A stretch of 64,000 nt of DNA, taken from Larkinella insperata. Lineage in GTDB: Bacteria; Bacteroidota; Bacteroidia; Cytophagales; Spirosomataceae. Below the pieces are notes generated by a model that searched no databases, was not told the origin of the DNA, and saw only the letters and a program-made list of their open reading frames with translations. Where the stretch lies: assembly GCF_026248825.1 (NCBI RefSeq), contig NZ_CP110973.1, positions 5,601,501-5,665,500 of the forward strand, read 5' to 3'. Shown piece by piece: positions 43,128 through 50,830 of the stretch. Both the position numbers and the translations under genes were made by a program. The first letter of the stretch is position 1, and each line of letters opens with the position of its first letter.

Positions 43128-44024
43128 TTATTCACTTGATGCGCCAACAAACGGCAGTAATTCCCGATAAATGAGGTTTTTCTGCCAGAATAATTGGGTT
43201 ACCATGCCAATGTGTTTTTTGCCGGGCAGAATTTTGTATTCGTGTTTAACGCCCAACTCCCGTAACCGCTGGTGAAATTTCTGCGTGCTGCTGGCAATGC
43301 TCGGGTAGGTGCGGCTTCCGGTGTAAATCAGCATGGGAGGGCATTGGGCCGTAACCTGAAAATACGGCGACACGGCCCGCCATACCGTTGAATCTTGGCC
43401 GAACGGGACCAGGTATTGATCGTCACCGGGGTACTCCATCTTCTTCAGGTAATCAAACATATCCAGTCCCGCCGGGTCGTCGAGAATCGCGCCTTTGACC
43501 ACATTCCGGGGCAATTGCCATTTATCCAGCAGCCGTTGATCGGTGGCTAACAAAGCCGCCAGGCCACCCCCCGCCGAATGCCCCATCACAAAAATCCGGG
43601 CCGGGTCACCACGCAATTCCGCAATGTGACGCTGAACCCATCGCAAGGCCCGGGCGCAATCGTCGGCCATGCCGGGCACCTGGATTGCGGGGGCAAGCCG
43701 GTAACTAATGACCACCGCCACCACGCCCTGCTTGGCCAGCCGACGCCCGACGAACCAGTAAAGGTTTTTACTGCCGCTATCCCAGTTGCCGCCGTGGATA
43801 AAAAGCACGACGGGCCGGAGCTCTTTGGCATTTCGACGGGGCACATACACATCCAGTACGTGGCGCTTTGCGTCAAAATCAGGCTCACTGGCTGCCACAT
43901 ACGGCACGTCCTTCACCCGCCGACTGGGCCGGGCAACCGCGCATTCATTCACTAGGAAAACCAGAATAACAAAAACCAGCAAAACAGCCGGAACTTGCCA
44001 GAACAACCGCAGGAAAAGCATCAA
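43128..44024 (-). CDS. Membrane-anchored alpha/beta hydrolase, carboxylesterase/lipase type
   Basis: 298 aa with an N-terminal membrane anchor or uncleaved signal (residues 5-26, LRLFWQVPAVLLVFVILVFLV). The oxyanion-hole motif HGGN spans 77-80, the nucleophile is Ser150 in GHSAGG, and the late His is in KKHIGM. It resembles BD-FAE and kynurenine-formamidase-like esterases of Bacteroidota. It probably hydrolyses ester bonds in the periplasm; no substrate is evident. It converges with the Tat-exported protein gene. Confidence 0.87.
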   Translation of the reverse strand: MMLFLRLFWQVPAVLLVFVILVFLVNECAVARPSRRVKDVPYVAASEPDFDAKRHVLDVYVPRRNAKELRPVVLFIHGGNWDSGSKNLYWFVGRRLAKQGVVAVVISYRLAPAIQVPGMADDCARALRWVQRHIAELRGDPARIFVMGHSAGGGLAALLATDQRLLDKWQLPRNVVKGAILDDPAGLDMFDYLKKMEYPGDDQYLVPFGQDSTVWRAVSPYFQVTAQCPPMLIYTGSRTYPSIASSTQKFHQRLRELGVKHEYKILPGKKHIGMVTQLFWQKNLIYRELLPFVGASSE

Positions 44025-44063
44025 TACGTGAATTAGCCAGTTGCAAGTTCCGGCTTAACGGCC

Positions 44064-44555
44064 TCAATTCAAAAACGCGACGAGTTTGCCGGGGACCGAC
44101 GCCTTGAACCGCACGTTATCCTGCGAAAACTCAGCAGGTGTTTCCAGTGGAAATACTTCATAAACTATCATACCGTCCCGCGTAAAGATTTCTTTTTTCA
44201 GTCGGGTCGCTGCCCCCTGACAGTTCAAAATCTGGACATCAGGTTTCAATTTCAGATGTTGTCTGGGAATAAAATAGTAGAGGTTTAACGTCTGCTCCCG
44301 CCGGTTCCGGTCGAATCTTAGGGTAAAAGCCGTTTCCACTTCCTGCGGTTTCGTGAAGCGCTCATCTTTGAGCTTTTTAAAATCTGTTTCCCGAAATGCT
44401 TTTCGGAGTTTGCGCTCGGCTTCTGTCAGCGATTCCTGATAATCACCATTATCGGCGTTCGTCAGCAGGGAAGGCAGGTTTTGCGCGAAGAGGTAACTGA
44501 TGGAGAGACACAAGCCAAATGTCGTCAGAATTAAGTTTTTTTGCAGTGTTTTCAT
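44064..44555 (-). CDS. Hypothetical secreted protein
   Basis: 163 aa with a good Sec signal (MKTLQKNLILTTFGLCLSIS...FAQ, to residue 25). I do not recognise the family. The mature part is charged: an early helix-rich region (ESLTEAERKLRKAFRETDFKKLKDERF) is followed by beta-like segments (TAFTLRFDRNRREQTLNLYYF and DGMIVYEVFPLE). No enzyme motif, lipobox or repeat is seen. It ends 39 nt from the start of the esterase gene on the same strand and could be co-transcribed with it. The roughly 130-bp region upstream is AT-rich and carries the terminator of the pentose phosphate operon. Confidence 0.6.
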   Translation of the reverse strand: MKTLQKNLILTTFGLCLSISYLFAQNLPSLLTNADNGDYQESLTEAERKLRKAFRETDFKKLKDERFTKPQEVETAFTLRFDRNRREQTLNLYYFIPRQHLKLKPDVQILNCQGAATRLKKEIFTRDGMIVYEVFPLETPAEFSQDNVRFKASVPGKLVAFLN

Positions 44556-44625
44556 ACTGATAAAAGTTTAAGGGGTTTTCCATAAAACTATCAAACTTTT
44601 ATATTATTGTTTCTTATATATAACA

Positions 44626-44665
44626 ATAAAAAAATAGCCGGGATATGTTTCCAAACCCGGCTATT
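44626..44665 (-). terminator. Intrinsic terminator of the pentose phosphate operon
   Basis: Read on the minus strand, AATAGCCGGG pairs perfectly with CCCGGCTATT (arms at 44656-44665 and 44633-44642), and the hairpin is followed by a run of seven T residues. It lies 24 nt after the pgl stop. Confidence 0.9.
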
Positions 44666-44688
44666 CGTGATTAGTACTAAAATAGATT

Positions 44689-45429
44689 TTACGCTTGTTT
44701 TGATAAAGCAGAAGCTGCGGGTTCGTCCAGAAACCAATGCACCTCACCTTCCGCAGCCCGAATGAGTTGGGCGGGATGATTCACAATGTCTTCCGGACCG
44801 TTCAGCACGGCTTCGACGGCTTCGGCCTTCCCTTTTCCGTAGACCAGAAACGCCAGATTTCGTCCCAGGTTGATCAACGGGGCGGTCATGGTGATGCGGT
44901 ACACATCCTGATCTTCCAGGAAAACGGCTTTCACCGAAACGGACGTATCGTGCAAAACCGGCGTGTGCGGAAAGAGCGAGGCCGTGTGCGAGTTGTCGCC
45001 TAACCCCAGCAGAATCAGATCAAACCGGACATGTTCGGCCTGGTAGCGGTCCTGAATCGTTTCGGCGTATCGCTGCGCGGCTTCGTCGGGCGGCAGGCTG
45101 GTGTCGACCGTAAAAATATGCTCGGCCGGAATCCGCAGCGGATCGAAGAGGGCCTTTTTGACCATCAGGGCATTGCTGTCCGGATGATCGGCGGGCACAT
45201 ACCGTTCATCACCGAAAAAGAAATCGACTTTATCCCAGTCAATCCGGCTGCTGTACTCCGGGGTTGCCAGCAGTTCGTAGAGCTTTTTGGGCGAACTGCC
45301 GCCCGAAAGCGAGACCGAAAACCGACCGGTGTCGCTGATCGACTGCTTCGCCGTCTGGATAAAAAAGTCGGCCAGCGCCACCAGCATCTGGTCGGCCGTT
45401 TCGTAAATATGCAGAGTAGGCTCGCTCAT
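44689..45429 (-). CDS. pgl: 6-phosphogluconolactonase
   Basis: 246 aa from the ATG at 45427-45429, which overlaps the zwf stop in the sequence ATGA. DevB/SOL-type lactonase: SLSGGSSPKKLYELLATPEY (substrate phosphate site), FFGDERYVPADHPDSNALMVKKAL and LILLGLGDNSHTASLFP. It hydrolyses 6-phosphogluconolactone to 6-phosphogluconate, the step between zwf and gnd, both encoded immediately upstream. Last gene of the operon, before the terminator. Confidence 0.96.
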   Translation of the reverse strand: MSEPTLHIYETADQMLVALADFFIQTAKQSISDTGRFSVSLSGGSSPKKLYELLATPEYSSRIDWDKVDFFFGDERYVPADHPDSNALMVKKALFDPLRIPAEHIFTVDTSLPPDEAAQRYAETIQDRYQAEHVRFDLILLGLGDNSHTASLFPHTPVLHDTSVSVKAVFLEDQDVYRITMTAPLINLGRNLAFLVYGKGKAEAVEAVLNGPEDIVNHPAQLIRAAEGEVHWFLDEPAASALSKQA

Positions 45430-46943
45430 CCGTGTTTGCCGTTCATGGGAAGTGTAAACCAGTGAAAACCGTCCTGCGCAATGAGGGCCTCGGCGTTTTC
45501 TGGTCCCCACGAACCCGCCGAGTAATTCGGGAAGCTCAGGCTTTTCTTGTTGCCCCAGGCGTGCAGAATCGGCATGATCAGTTCCCAGGCGGCTTCCACC
45601 TGATCGCTGCGCATAAACAGCGTCTGGTCGCCCAGCATCGTGTCGAGCAGCAGCGTTTCGTAGGCTTCCGGTGGTTTCCCGGCGTAGGTACCGCTGTAGT
45701 CGAACACCAGGTCTACGGGGTTGAGCGTCATCTCCAGACCGGGCCGTTTGGCCTGCATCTGCAACCGAATGCTCATTTCGGGCTGGATGCTGAAAATCAG
45801 GCGGTTTTGCTGCCAGTTTTCGGCCGACTCGGCCGGGAAGATCGAATGCGGTACATTCTTGAACTGGATCGAAATCACGGACGCCGACTGGCTCAAATGC
45901 TTGCCGGTGCGAACGTAGAACGGCACGCCCTGCCAGCGCCAGTTGTCTACGAAAAACTTGACAGCCGCAAACGTCTCGGTATTGGATTCGGGATTGACCT
46001 CGGGCTCCTGCCGGTAACCGGGTACTTCCTTGCCTTCAATCCAGCCGTGGCCGTATTGCCCGCGAACCGCCCCAAATCGAATGGCGTCGGCATCGAACCG
46101 GCGCATCGACCGCAGCACGTCTACCCGGCGGTTGCGGATTTCATCGGCGTCGAGGTTGATCGGCGGTTCCATCGCAATCAGGCACAGGAGTTGCAGGATG
46201 TGGTTCTGAATCATGTCGCGCATGGCTCCGGCACCGTCGTAATACCCGCCCCGGTCTTCAACGCCCAGTTGCTCGGTGACCGAGATCTGGACGTGGTCGA
46301 TGTAATTGCGATTCCAGATCGGTTCGAGCAGCGAGTTGGCAAACCGGAACGCCATGATGTTCTGGACCGTTTCTTTGCCCAGGTAGTGGTCGATGCGGTA
46401 AATCTGCTTCTCGTCGAAGATGTTCTGCAATTGCGCATTCAGGGCCTTGGCCGACTCCAGGTCGTGACCAAACGGCTTTTCAATGACGATGCGGGTGCGG
46501 TCCAGGCCTTCCGACGGGCATTTTTTGGCGATGTTCTCGGCAATAATCGGGAAGAAGTTGGGAGCCACCGCCAGGTAATAAATCAGGTCAGCTTTCTGAT
46601 TCCATTCGGCTTCGTACGATTCGATGCGCGAACCCAGTTCCTGATAGGTTTTTTCGTCTTTCAGGTCCGAAACCTGATAGTAGATATTCTTGCTGAAGGT
46701 TTCCCACTGCTCAGGTTTCGCTTTGCCGCTGCGCGAAAACTTGTCGATTCCTTCCAGCAGTTTTTCGCGAAACTGTTCATCGCTAAGCTGCGTACGGCCG
46801 GTGCCAATGATCGAAAAATGATCGGGCATCCAACCGTCCAGGTAGAGGTTGTACAAGGCCGGGGCCAGCTTGCGCCAGGCCAAGTCGCCGGTGCCGCCAA
46901 AAATGATAAATACGGTTGGCTGCGGTGTGAGGGTTGATTTCAT
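45426..46943 (-). CDS. zwf: Glucose-6-phosphate dehydrogenase
   Basis: 505 aa, the standard length. The coenzyme loop is GGTGDLAWRK (16-25), the glucose-6-phosphate site RIDHYLGK spans 183-190, and EKPFGHD lies at 155-161. It oxidises glucose 6-phosphate with NADP to 6-phosphogluconolactone, the entry to the oxidative pentose phosphate pathway. Both junctions are 4-nt ATGA overlaps (with gnd upstream and pgl downstream), so the three oxidative enzymes are translated in a coupled way. Confidence 0.97.
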   Translation of the reverse strand: MKSTLTPQPTVFIIFGGTGDLAWRKLAPALYNLYLDGWMPDHFSIIGTGRTQLSDEQFREKLLEGIDKFSRSGKAKPEQWETFSKNIYYQVSDLKDEKTYQELGSRIESYEAEWNQKADLIYYLAVAPNFFPIIAENIAKKCPSEGLDRTRIVIEKPFGHDLESAKALNAQLQNIFDEKQIYRIDHYLGKETVQNIMAFRFANSLLEPIWNRNYIDHVQISVTEQLGVEDRGGYYDGAGAMRDMIQNHILQLLCLIAMEPPINLDADEIRNRRVDVLRSMRRFDADAIRFGAVRGQYGHGWIEGKEVPGYRQEPEVNPESNTETFAAVKFFVDNWRWQGVPFYVRTGKHLSQSASVISIQFKNVPHSIFPAESAENWQQNRLIFSIQPEMSIRLQMQAKRPGLEMTLNPVDLVFDYSGTYAGKPPEAYETLLLDTMLGDQTLFMRSDQVEAAWELIMPILHAWGNKKSLSFPNYSAGSWGPENAEALIAQDGFHWFTLPMNGKHG

Positions 46944-48367
46944 GGTTTACTGGGTAATGGCATCCAGTGGGTGTGGAAAACGCCTTCTTTACCAATGAGT
47001 TCGTAGGTGTGAGCACCGAAATAATCGCGTTGGGCCTGAATCAGGTTCGACGGCATGTTCTCGCTGCGGAACGCATCGAAGAAGGTCAGGGAAGCCGCGT
47101 AAGCCGGAATGGCCAGTCCCGCCGTGATGGCCGAGGTGACCACCGCCCGCATACTGCCCAGACTCCGCGCCACCTGTTCGCGAATAGAGTCATCGAGCAG
47201 CAGGTGTTCCAGGCTGGGGGCTTTGGTGTAGGCGTCGAAAATATCGTTGAGCAGCTCCGCCCGGATGATGCAACCACCCCGCCAGATTTTGGCAATTTCG
47301 GCCAGATTGAGGTTGTACCCGTAGGCGATGGACGAGCGGTAGAGTAAATCAAGGCCCTGGGCGTAGGTCATGACGGTGCTGAAATACAGCGCTTCTTCCA
47401 CCGACTTCAAAAATTCTTCCTTGTCCACGTTCAGGGCGGCCGGTTCGCCACCGTACACGCCCGCGGCTTTCACGCGCAGAACTTTGTATTTGGATAGGTC
47501 GCGCATGGCCACCGCCATATCGATGGTCGGAATGGGCACTTCCAGATCCATCGCCACCTGCGAGGTCCACTTGCCGGTTCCTTTCGATTTGGCCTGATCC
47601 TTAATCAGATCGAGCAGATACTGATCCGCGCCGTCTTCCTTGAAATTGAAAATATCGCGCGTAACTTCAATCAGGAACGACTGCAACCGGCCTTCGTTCC
47701 AGCCTTTGAAGAGCTGATGAAGCTCCTGATTATCAAGCTGGAGTCCTTTGCGCAGCATTTCGTAAGTCTCCGCGATGAGCTGCATCAGACCGTACTCAAT
47801 ACCGTTGTGGACCATCTTGACAAAGTGGCCCGAAGCACCCGGTCCAATGTAGGTCACGCAGGGTTCACCATTTACCTTGGCGGCAATGGCATCGAAGATG
47901 GGTTTCAGCGTCAGGTACGCCTGCTTGTCCCCGCCCGGCATCATGCTCGGCCCTTTGCGGGCACCTTCTTCGCCACCCGAGATGCCCATCCCGAAGAAGT
48001 GGAGTCCTTTCTCGTCCAGGTACTTGTCCCGAATGACGGTATCCGTAAAATGAGAGTTTCCTCCGTCAATGATTATGTCGCCGGGCTCGAGCAGCGGCAA
48101 CAGCTTTTCGATGACGTTATCAACCGGCTTACCGGCGGGTACCAGCATCATGATGGCCCGTGGGGTGCTCAGGCTCTGCGTCATGGCCGCCAGATCGGTG
48201 AAACCCTTCACGGGTTTTCCTTCACCTTCCTTTTCAAAACCGGCGACCTGATCAGGATTGATGTCGTAACCGGCCACCGGAACACCGTGGTCCGCCATGT
48301 TAAGCAGCAAATTGCGGCCCATCGTTCCCAGGCCGATCATTCCAAAATTATACTTCGTTTCTGCCAT
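46940..48367 (-). CDS. gnd: 6-phosphogluconate dehydrogenase, decarboxylating
   Basis: 475 aa. NADP fold GLGTMGRNL (12-20), substrate residues GGNSHFTDT (102-110), catalytic Lys184 in HFVKMVHNGIEY, and the C-terminal QRDYFGAHTYE motif that completes the neighbouring active site in the dimer. It converts 6-phosphogluconate to ribulose 5-phosphate, CO2 and NADPH. Its start overlaps the end of the HAD gene by 20 nt and its stop overlaps zwf by 4 nt. Confidence 0.97.
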   Translation of the reverse strand: MAETKYNFGMIGLGTMGRNLLLNMADHGVPVAGYDINPDQVAGFEKEGEGKPVKGFTDLAAMTQSLSTPRAIMMLVPAGKPVDNVIEKLLPLLEPGDIIIDGGNSHFTDTVIRDKYLDEKGLHFFGMGISGGEEGARKGPSMMPGGDKQAYLTLKPIFDAIAAKVNGEPCVTYIGPGASGHFVKMVHNGIEYGLMQLIAETYEMLRKGLQLDNQELHQLFKGWNEGRLQSFLIEVTRDIFNFKEDGADQYLLDLIKDQAKSKGTGKWTSQVAMDLEVPIPTIDMAVAMRDLSKYKVLRVKAAGVYGGEPAALNVDKEEFLKSVEEALYFSTVMTYAQGLDLLYRSSIAYGYNLNLAEIAKIWRGGCIIRAELLNDIFDAYTKAPSLEHLLLDDSIREQVARSLGSMRAVVTSAITAGLAIPAYAASLTFFDAFRSENMPSNLIQAQRDYFGAHTYELIGKEGVFHTHWMPLPSKP

Positions 48368-49004
48368 TGAACTCTTGCAAGTTTATCGGTTCTTGATTCA
48401 GCTTCTCCAGGATGGCTTTGGTCGCTTCAAACGTTTGATGGTGCTGGGCCTGAATGCCCAGTCGGCGGGCAGCCTCCACCAGCATCAGGCGGTCATCGAA
48501 GTACAGACACTGCTCCGGACTCGCCTGCGCCACGCCCATTGCCAGCCGGAAAATACCGGGGTCCGGTTTGCGCATGCCCACTTCGCACGACGAAATGAAG
48601 GCATCGAAACAGCGGTGCAGCTTGAATTTTTTGATGCGGTAATCGTTCAGTTCGCGCCCTTCGTTGTTGATCGACAGAATGCGAATTTGCGGATTGGCTT
48701 TTTTCCACTCAATCAGCCATTCGAGCATGTTCGGCAATTCAACCGACTGCGCAAACAGAAACGATTTGAAATCCTCCCGGGTAAAATCGCGCGGCTTGTG
48801 GAAAACGACCGTGTCCAGATACTCGTCGAGCGTGATGCGACCCATCTCGTAGGTGTTGAAGATAAAGTCGTGCAGCACGTCCATTTCCGAATAGTCGAAC
48901 CCGAACGTCTGGGCCGCCCGCTGCCGGGATTCGTGCCCCCACCCGTTGGTGAGAAGCACGCCCCCAACATCCAGAAAGAGAAATTTGATCGGAGCTAACT
49001 CCAT
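48348..49004 (-). CDS. HAD family phosphatase, YihX-like, in pentose phosphate operon
   Basis: 218 aa. Motif I is FLDVGGVLL with nucleophile Asp12; the usual second Asp is replaced by Gly, as in the DxGNV group that includes E. coli YihX (alpha-glucose-1-phosphatase). Motif II is SINNEG, motif III Lys lies in MRKPDPGIF, and motif IV is YFDDR. The helical cap lies between. It starts 2 nt after tal and overlaps gnd by 20 nt, so it is firmly part of the operon. A sugar-phosphate or side-product phosphatase role is inferred from location and similarity; the substrate is not known. Confidence 0.85.
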   Translation of the reverse strand: MELAPIKFLFLDVGGVLLTNGWGHESRQRAAQTFGFDYSEMDVLHDFIFNTYEMGRITLDEYLDTVVFHKPRDFTREDFKSFLFAQSVELPNMLEWLIEWKKANPQIRILSINNEGRELNDYRIKKFKLHRCFDAFISSCEVGMRKPDPGIFRLAMGVAQASPEQCLYFDDRLMLVEAARRLGIQAQHHQTFEATKAILEKLNQEPINLQEFNGRNEV

Positions 49005-49006
49005 AA

Positions 49007-50116
49007 TCAGGCGTGTTCGAGTGCTTTTTTCTGCGTATCGATGGCCGCCAGCAGCTTGTCGTACGGTTTGTTGAATTTCTCGATGCCTTCGTCTTCCAGC
49101 TTCTGGGTGATCTCATCGATTTGGATACCCGCCGTTTTCAGTTTTTCGAGAATTTCGGTCGATTTGTCCAGATCGTTTTCCAGACGGTTTTCGGCCACGC
49201 CGTGATCCCGGAAAGCTTCCAGCGTTTCCATCGGAACGGTATCCACGGTATCGGGTCCGATCAGTTCTTCCACGTACTTGGTATCCGGAATGTCCGGGTT
49301 CTTACTGCTCGTGCTGGCCCACAGCAACCGCTGCGGTTTAGCGCCTTTTTCCTTCAGTTTGGCAAACCGTTCGCTGTTGAACACCCGTTTGTAGATTTCG
49401 TAGGCTTTGCGGGCCGACGCAATGGCTACCTGACCTTTCAGTTCACCGAGTCCTTTTTCATCCAGGATCGGGTCCACCATCACATCAATCCGGCTCAGGA
49501 AGAAACTGGCCACCGAAGCAATGTGAGCAATGGGCTGGCCAGCCTCCACGCGCGCTTCCAGGCCCGAAATGTAAGCATCCGTTACGGCTTCGTAGCGATC
49601 CAGTCCGAACAGCAGCGTTACATTCACGTTGATGCCGTCGCTGATGGCGGTCTGAATGGCGGGCAGGCCGGGCGCAGTTCCGGGGATTTTGATCATCACA
49701 TTCTCGCGGTCCACGGCTTTCCAGAGCTGGCGGGCCTGGCTGATGGTGCCTTCGGTATCCAGCGCCAGGTGCGGAGAAACCTCCAGACTCACGTAGCCAT
49801 CGGCGCCCCGAACGTCTTCTTCTTCGTAAACGGGTTTAAACAAATCAGCCGCCCGCTGAATATCGCTGACGGCCAGACCGTAAAATATATCTTCGTTGCT
49901 TTTGTCTTCTTTCGCCAGTTTTTTGATGTCCTCATCGTAGTCGGAACTGCTGCTGATGGCCTTCTCGAAAATGGCCGGGTTCGACGTAATGCCGCGAACG
50001 CCGTCTTCGTCGATCAGTTTCTGCAGTTCGCCGGTATCCATGATTTTCCGGTCGATGAAATCCAGCCAGATGCTCTGACCAAACTCGTGAATCTGTTTTA
50101 CTCGATTGGTTGCCAT
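49007..50116 (-). CDS. tal: Transaldolase
   Basis: 369 aa, longer than E. coli TalB and of the class with N-terminal QIHEFGQSIWLDFIDRKIM, like actinobacterial Tal. The Schiff-base Lys143 lies in MIKIPGT, TSNPAIFEKAI spans 44-54, and RLLWASTSSKNP completes the active site. It moves a dihydroxyacetone unit between sugar phosphates in the non-oxidative branch. Located between rpiB and the HAD gene; the 168-bp gap before it is the largest inside the operon. Confidence 0.95.
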   Translation of the reverse strand: MATNRVKQIHEFGQSIWLDFIDRKIMDTGELQKLIDEDGVRGITSNPAIFEKAISSSSDYDEDIKKLAKEDKSNEDIFYGLAVSDIQRAADLFKPVYEEEDVRGADGYVSLEVSPHLALDTEGTISQARQLWKAVDRENVMIKIPGTAPGLPAIQTAISDGINVNVTLLFGLDRYEAVTDAYISGLEARVEAGQPIAHIASVASFFLSRIDVMVDPILDEKGLGELKGQVAIASARKAYEIYKRVFNSERFAKLKEKGAKPQRLLWASTSSKNPDIPDTKYVEELIGPDTVDTVPMETLEAFRDHGVAENRLENDLDKSTEILEKLKTAGIQIDEITQKLEDEGIEKFNKPYDKLLAAIDTQKKALEHA

Positions 50117-50284
50117 ACTGATTTATGGGTTGTAGTTAATGGTTTAAATGGTTGAGATGGTGAAAAGGACGGGATGGTTTCAGGAATGATACTTGATCAG
50201 GTAGATGATTTTGGGACCGACGGCCTGCGCTTCAAACGCCACCGCCAACCTTTCATTCTTCTAACCCTGTTGTATCAAAACCCT

Positions 50285-50728
50285 TCACTTTTCCAGTTCG
50301 ATTACTTTGTTTAACCGGCGCAAATGCCGTTCGGCACCGCTGAACTTGGCGTCGAGAAACGTTTGAACGAACTCTTCGGCCACCCGGTTGCCTGTAATAC
50401 GTCCGCCGAGGCAAATTAAGTTCATATCATCGTCTTCTACACCCTGATGGGCCGAAAAATGATCGTTGATCAGAGCAGCCCGCACGCCGGGGATCTTGTT
50501 GGCAACGATAGCCGCCCCGACGCCACTGCCGCAAACGGCCACCCCCCGCTCAATCTCTTTTTTGGAAACCGCCTGCGCCAGCGGAATGATCTTGTCGGGA
50601 TAGTCGTCGGTACTTTCGTACGCATGAGCACCAAAATCGACCACTTCGTGACCCAGATTGGCCAGAAAATCGCGCAGGGTTTCTTTCAGTTCGAACCCGC
50701 CATGATCGGCGGCAATACCTACTTTCAT
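50285..50728 (-). CDS. rpiB: Ribose 5-phosphate isomerase B
   Basis: 147 aa from the ATG at 50726-50728 (MKVGIAADHGGFELK), the standard RpiB start; the upstream extension has no similarity. Asp8 and His9 belong to the phosphate/substrate pocket, and the catalytic Cys66 sits in CGSGVGAAIVANK. It interconverts ribose 5-phosphate and ribulose 5-phosphate. Gap of 102 nt from tkt and 168 nt to tal, on the same strand; internal promoters are possible there. Confidence 0.95.
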   Translation of the reverse strand: MKVGIAADHGGFELKETLRDFLANLGHEVVDFGAHAYESTDDYPDKIIPLAQAVSKKEIERGVAVCGSGVGAAIVANKIPGVRAALINDHFSAHQGVEDDDMNLICLGGRITGNRVAEEFVQTFLDAKFSGAERHLRRLNKVIELEK

Positions 50729-50830
50729 TGGTTTCCGGTTTATCGTTGGAGGAATGCGGTTTTCGGGGTCTCTAGTTACAAATTCTGGTGTATACACCAA
50801 AATGTTCGTCCACCGAAAACCGTCTTTCAA

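Noticed and set aside
45432..46937. A 501-codon open frame on the plus strand covering nearly all of zwf
   Set aside because: It is the antisense shadow of a clear glucose-6-phosphate dehydrogenase in GC-rich DNA; its translation has no recognisable domain and low-complexity Arg/Val/Gln content.
49013..50155. A 380-codon plus-strand frame opposite tal
   Set aside because: Antisense shadow; the transaldolase on the minus strand has all active-site motifs and operon context.
50160..50284. Minus-strand tail NERLAVAFEAQAVGPKII.. between rpiB and tal as a gene remnant
   Set aside because: Only about 25 codons after an in-frame stop; too short to separate from chance without a database search.
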